Below, piece by piece: positions 61,996-64,000 of a stretch of DNA of 64,000 nt. The notes under the pieces were generated by a model that did no database searches, was not told where the DNA came from, and worked only from the letters and a program-made list of their open reading frames with translations. Each line of letters begins with the position of its first letter. The first letter of the stretch is position 1. Both the position numbers and the translations under genes were made by a program. Source of the stretch: UMGS1590 sp963558655 (GTDB lineage Bacteria > Bacillota > Peptococcia > Peptococcales > Peptococcaceae); contig CAUWHJ010000002.1 in assembly GCA_963558655.1 (NCBI GenBank), positions 104,926-168,925 on the forward strand. The letters run 5' to 3'.

Positions 61996-62140
61996 AAACA
62001 AATATTTGTCTGGGTATTGCCCCAGTGGATTGAAATGCGTTGAAAGAAACTAAAAATAGTCCGATTCTCACAGGTCAGTGGATTAAAACTTGAACTAAAG
62101 TAAAAAAATAGCCCCTAGCCATTACAGCTAGGGGTTTCGT
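61996..62140 (+). ncRNA. prophage small RNA with two I-C CRISPR-repeat-like units
   Basis: A ~145-nt transcript bounded by the promoter at 61961-61989 and the terminator at 62112-62140, with no ORF. It holds two units in crRNA sense. The first (62008-62036) is GTCT, hairpin CTGGG-TATTGC-CCCAG, then GTGGATTGAAAT; its last 11 bases TGGATTGAAAT equal the crRNA handle of the neighbouring I-C arrays. The second (62063-62089) is more diverged: TCTCAC, six bases, GTGGATTAAAAC. The host repeat is GTCTCAC, hairpin, GTGGATTGAAAT. 26 bases separate the units. Candidate RNA anti-CRISPR (solitary repeat units) or phage mini-array; a relic is also possible. Confidence 0.6.
62111..62140. terminator. terminator between the small RNA and the lysis genes
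   Basis: Eight-pair stem CCCCTAGC / GCTAGGGG, 7-base loop. On the plus side TTTCGTTTT follows; on the minus side ATTTTTTTA. It serves both the RNA and the leftward lysis operon. Confidence 0.88.
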
Positions 62141-62141
62141 T

Positions 62142-62864
62142 TTATCTGTCATATAATCCAGCACGGTCGTTGATTATCAGCTCGCGCAACATATCATAGC
62201 TAAGGGCCAGCTTCCCCTTTCCTTCTCCAACCATCAACCCGCGGTCTAGCAGTTTTTGGATGGTTTCTCGGCCAAAGGGGAGGTCGTCTAATGTGTTATA
62301 GATACGCTCGTTTTTAACCTTGTTATAGACGGTCTTGATCTCACTGTCAGGGATGTCACTGCCACCCATGCCAATATCGGAAAAATCAATGTAGTGCATA
62401 TCTGGGTGGAACAGCTCAGCATAAGTATATTGCACTAGATGTACCTCGCACGTCCAGCTCTGGCTGCCCCACATCTCGCTTACCCATGCTGATTGTGTCG
62501 CTGGGTCGTAGCTCTCTACTACGGCCACATGGGTGCCGTAACCAGCTTTTGCTGTCTCAAAGGAAATGACGTATCCCGCCAAGGTTCCACGTTCGGCAAG
62601 TGCTGTAGCGGCGTCATAAACGGAAAAGCCGAATCGTTGGGCTGTCTGCCACCACTCACCACCATTGCCCCAGCCGCCTGCATAAGTTGCAAGGTCAACA
62701 CCGGTGAGCTGTTCTACACGGTCAGCCGCATACCAAGTGCATTGACCAGTAAAACCGATGTGATCTACACCGGTGTTATGCTGGTTAATGTAGATGGGTT
62801 CTGTTAATTGTGATTTATCGCCAAAGTTATAGGTGTATTCTCCTGCTGCTAATCCACAAGCCAT
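62142..62864 (-). CDS. prophage CHAP-domain cell-wall hydrolase
   Basis: 240 residues. CHAP domain with nucleophile cysteine in GFTGQCTWYAADRV and histidine in GYGTHVAVVES (~125), typical of phage amidase/endopeptidases. Residues ~190-240 form a repeat-like module (TLDDLPFGRETIQKLLDRGL, then LSYDMLRELIINDRAGLYD) shared with the GH25 lysozyme next to it, likely a cell-wall binding or targeting part. The ATG at 62864 has GGGGAG eight bases upstream; its start region overlaps no more than the stop of the lysozyme gene. It ends the lysis operon. Confidence 0.9.
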   Translation of the reverse strand: MACGLAAGEYTYNFGDKSQLTEPIYINQHNTGVDHIGFTGQCTWYAADRVEQLTGVDLATYAGGWGNGGEWWQTAQRFGFSVYDAATALAERGTLAGYVISFETAKAGYGTHVAVVESYDPATQSAWVSEMWGSQSWTCEVHLVQYTYAELFHPDMHYIDFSDIGMGGSDIPDSEIKTVYNKVKNERIYNTLDDLPFGRETIQKLLDRGLMVGEGKGKLALSYDMLRELIINDRAGLYDR

Positions 62865-62869
62865 TTCCA

Positions 62870-63748
62870 TCACTCCCCATATACACCGGCACGGTAGTTA
62901 ATGACCAACACTCGCAACAGGTCATAGCTAATACCGAGGTTTCCTTCATCATCTACGCCGCTGATTAAGCCCTTTTCAATCAGTTTAGCGATGATGTCAC
63001 GGCCAAATGGCAGTTCGTCCAGTGTGTTGTACGTTTCTTCCTGCTCCATCTTGTTGATGACCTTGCGTATTTCTTTCTCATGAGCCGTTGGTTCTTCTGC
63101 TGGTTCAGGCGCTTTGTAGTTCTCGCCTTGGGCATATTTGTCCCATGCGGTGCCGTCCATATAAGCAATGTTGAGGTCAAGATTTCCGTTCCACCCTGCC
63201 AGACGGCCGGTGGAGGAATACTGGAAAATAGCCGGTGCACTCCATGCACCATAGCCGTTGGCATCTGTCCATGGGTTGGTTTGATAGCCGGTCGGGTTAT
63301 TATCTGCATATTGTGCCACCCATAGGCCGTGGTTAGGTGCAACAGCGCTCCAATCATAGCCATAGCACACGCTTTTACTCATGTAGATGATGGCACGCAC
63401 ACCGGTTTTCTGAAAAACATAGTCAAGCCACGTTTTGGCATAAGCTGGGTTGCCAAAAGCATTGTTGCCACCTTGCTCCCAGTCCAGCACAAGGATTGCC
63501 TCGCCAACACGATCACCAACAGTATCAAGAAAATAAGCTGCTTCCGTTTCGGCACTGACGATGCCGTTGGCATAGTGGTAGATACCAACTTTCTTTCCTT
63601 GCGCTATTGCCTGGTCATAGGCGCGGGCAAAATCAGGGTTGGTGTAATAATTGCCTTCCGTGGCTTTGATAATCACAAAATCGCATGGCACCACAGACAG
63701 GTCTATGCCTGTCTGATAAGATGCCACATCAATGCCGTTCATGCTCAT
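62870..63748 (-). CDS. prophage GH25 lysozyme (endolysin)
   Basis: 292 residues. GH25 fold: GIDVASYQTGIDLS (first catalytic Asp), FVIIKATEG, and LVLDWEQGG (Asp/Glu pair ~98-101), then QYSSTGRLAGWNGNLDLN. From ~235 a copy of the module TLDELPFGRDIIAKLIEKGL...LSYDLLRVLVINYRAGVYG-like (here ISYDLLRVLVINYRAG) shared with the CHAP protein. It cuts peptidoglycan at host lysis. It overlaps the holin gene by 4 bases. Confidence 0.94.
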   Translation of the reverse strand: MSMNGIDVASYQTGIDLSVVPCDFVIIKATEGNYYTNPDFARAYDQAIAQGKKVGIYHYANGIVSAETEAAYFLDTVGDRVGEAILVLDWEQGGNNAFGNPAYAKTWLDYVFQKTGVRAIIYMSKSVCYGYDWSAVAPNHGLWVAQYADNNPTGYQTNPWTDANGYGAWSAPAIFQYSSTGRLAGWNGNLDLNIAYMDGTAWDKYAQGENYKAPEPAEEPTAHEKEIRKVINKMEQEETYNTLDELPFGRDIIAKLIEKGLISGVDDEGNLGISYDLLRVLVINYRAGVYGE

Positions 63749-64000
63749 AAGCTGTTCACCCTTCTCTCGGATGTCTCTTTGATTTCTACGTTTTTTCCTT
63801 CTTTAATAGCAGTTTTCACCTTATCCGCCTCAACAGCAGATTCCGTGATGGAGTTATTCTTCCACCACGCCGCCACAGCTGCTACGATTGTCCAGATGGT
63901 GCTTACCAGCGTCTCAATCTGTGCATCCTCGATTGGCAGTACAGCATGGCCGGTAACGCTCAAAAGCTGATTGACCAATGCCAGTGCCAAGATAATCGTG
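63745..64000 (-). CDS. phage holin, SPP1-like, partial (5' end outside window)
   Basis: At least 84 residues, open to the right edge, so the start is not visible. A hydrophobic start (IILALALVNQLLSV), a second helix (VSTIWTIVAAVAAWW) and the KNNSITESAVEAD motif match SPP1-type phage holins. It makes the membrane hole that lets the lysozyme out. Confidence 0.85.
   Translation of the reverse strand, partial: TIILALALVNQLLSVTGHAVLPIEDAQIETLVSTIWTIVAAVAAWWKNNSITESAVEADKVKTAIKEGKNVEIKETSERRVNSL

Overview
The window comes from an anaerobic low-to-mid G+C Firmicute (Bacillota, probably Clostridia or Negativicutes level). The grounds are the topA-trmFO-xerC-hslV-hslU-codY neighbourhood, a T-box leader, a ccpN/ppsR/ppdK cluster, a complete [FeFe]-hydrogenase system and strong AGGAGG-type ribosome binding sites. 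Genus and species cannot be read from the sequence. Nearly all housekeeping genes lie on the minus strand.

Positions 1-5900 hold signalling and ABC export genes: a partial ABC ATPase with a small membrane protein, a GHKL/LytTR two-component pair, and a YtrA-type GntR-ATPase-permease-permease operon with a sigma-A promoter and a palindromic operator. Positions 6040-9200 hold a T-box controlled ABC importer (substrate-binding lipoprotein, permease, ATPase), probably for an aromatic amino acid. It is followed by xpt and a small membrane ORF.

Positions 10381-22090 are a hydrogen-metabolism island. It contains a putative sensory [FeFe]-hydrogenase-like protein with a PP2C/SpoIIE phosphatase, the electron-bifurcating-type hydrogenase hydA/hydB/hydC with a separate [2Fe-2S] subunit, and the H-cluster maturases hydE, hydG and hydF with the TM1266-type regulator. 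Positions 22394-26460 hold a cytoplasmic-looking arylsulfotransferase-family protein, a Crp/Fnr regulator and a DASS transporter. A perfect Crp-type dyad lies exactly at -41.5 of the predicted DASS promoter.

Positions 26548-48240 are core genes: codY, hslUV, xerC, trmFO, topA, dprA, nth, mecA, tsaD-rimI-tsaB-tsaE, a tRNA with anticodon CAU, rpoD, dnaG, a dGTPase, ppdK, ppsR and a ccpN-like repressor that seems to start at ATT.

Positions 48450-56840 are a type I-C CRISPR-Cas locus: a 29-repeat array, then cas2-cas1-cas4-cas7-cas8c-cas5, then a second array of a variant repeat cut off inside a repeat. No cas3 is present. The rest (56840-64000) is prophage-derived. It has a helicase/IbrA-like/IbrB-like cassette, a repressor operon and a lysis module (holin, GH25 lysozyme, CHAP hydrolase).

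The most striking element lies between the repressor and the lysis genes. A strong promoter, facing three repressor-type operators at 20-bp spacing, drives a ~145-nt RNA ending in a terminator. That RNA contains two units resembling the host I-C CRISPR repeat, one with the exact 11-nt crRNA handle. It is a candidate RNA anti-CRISPR or phage mini-array.
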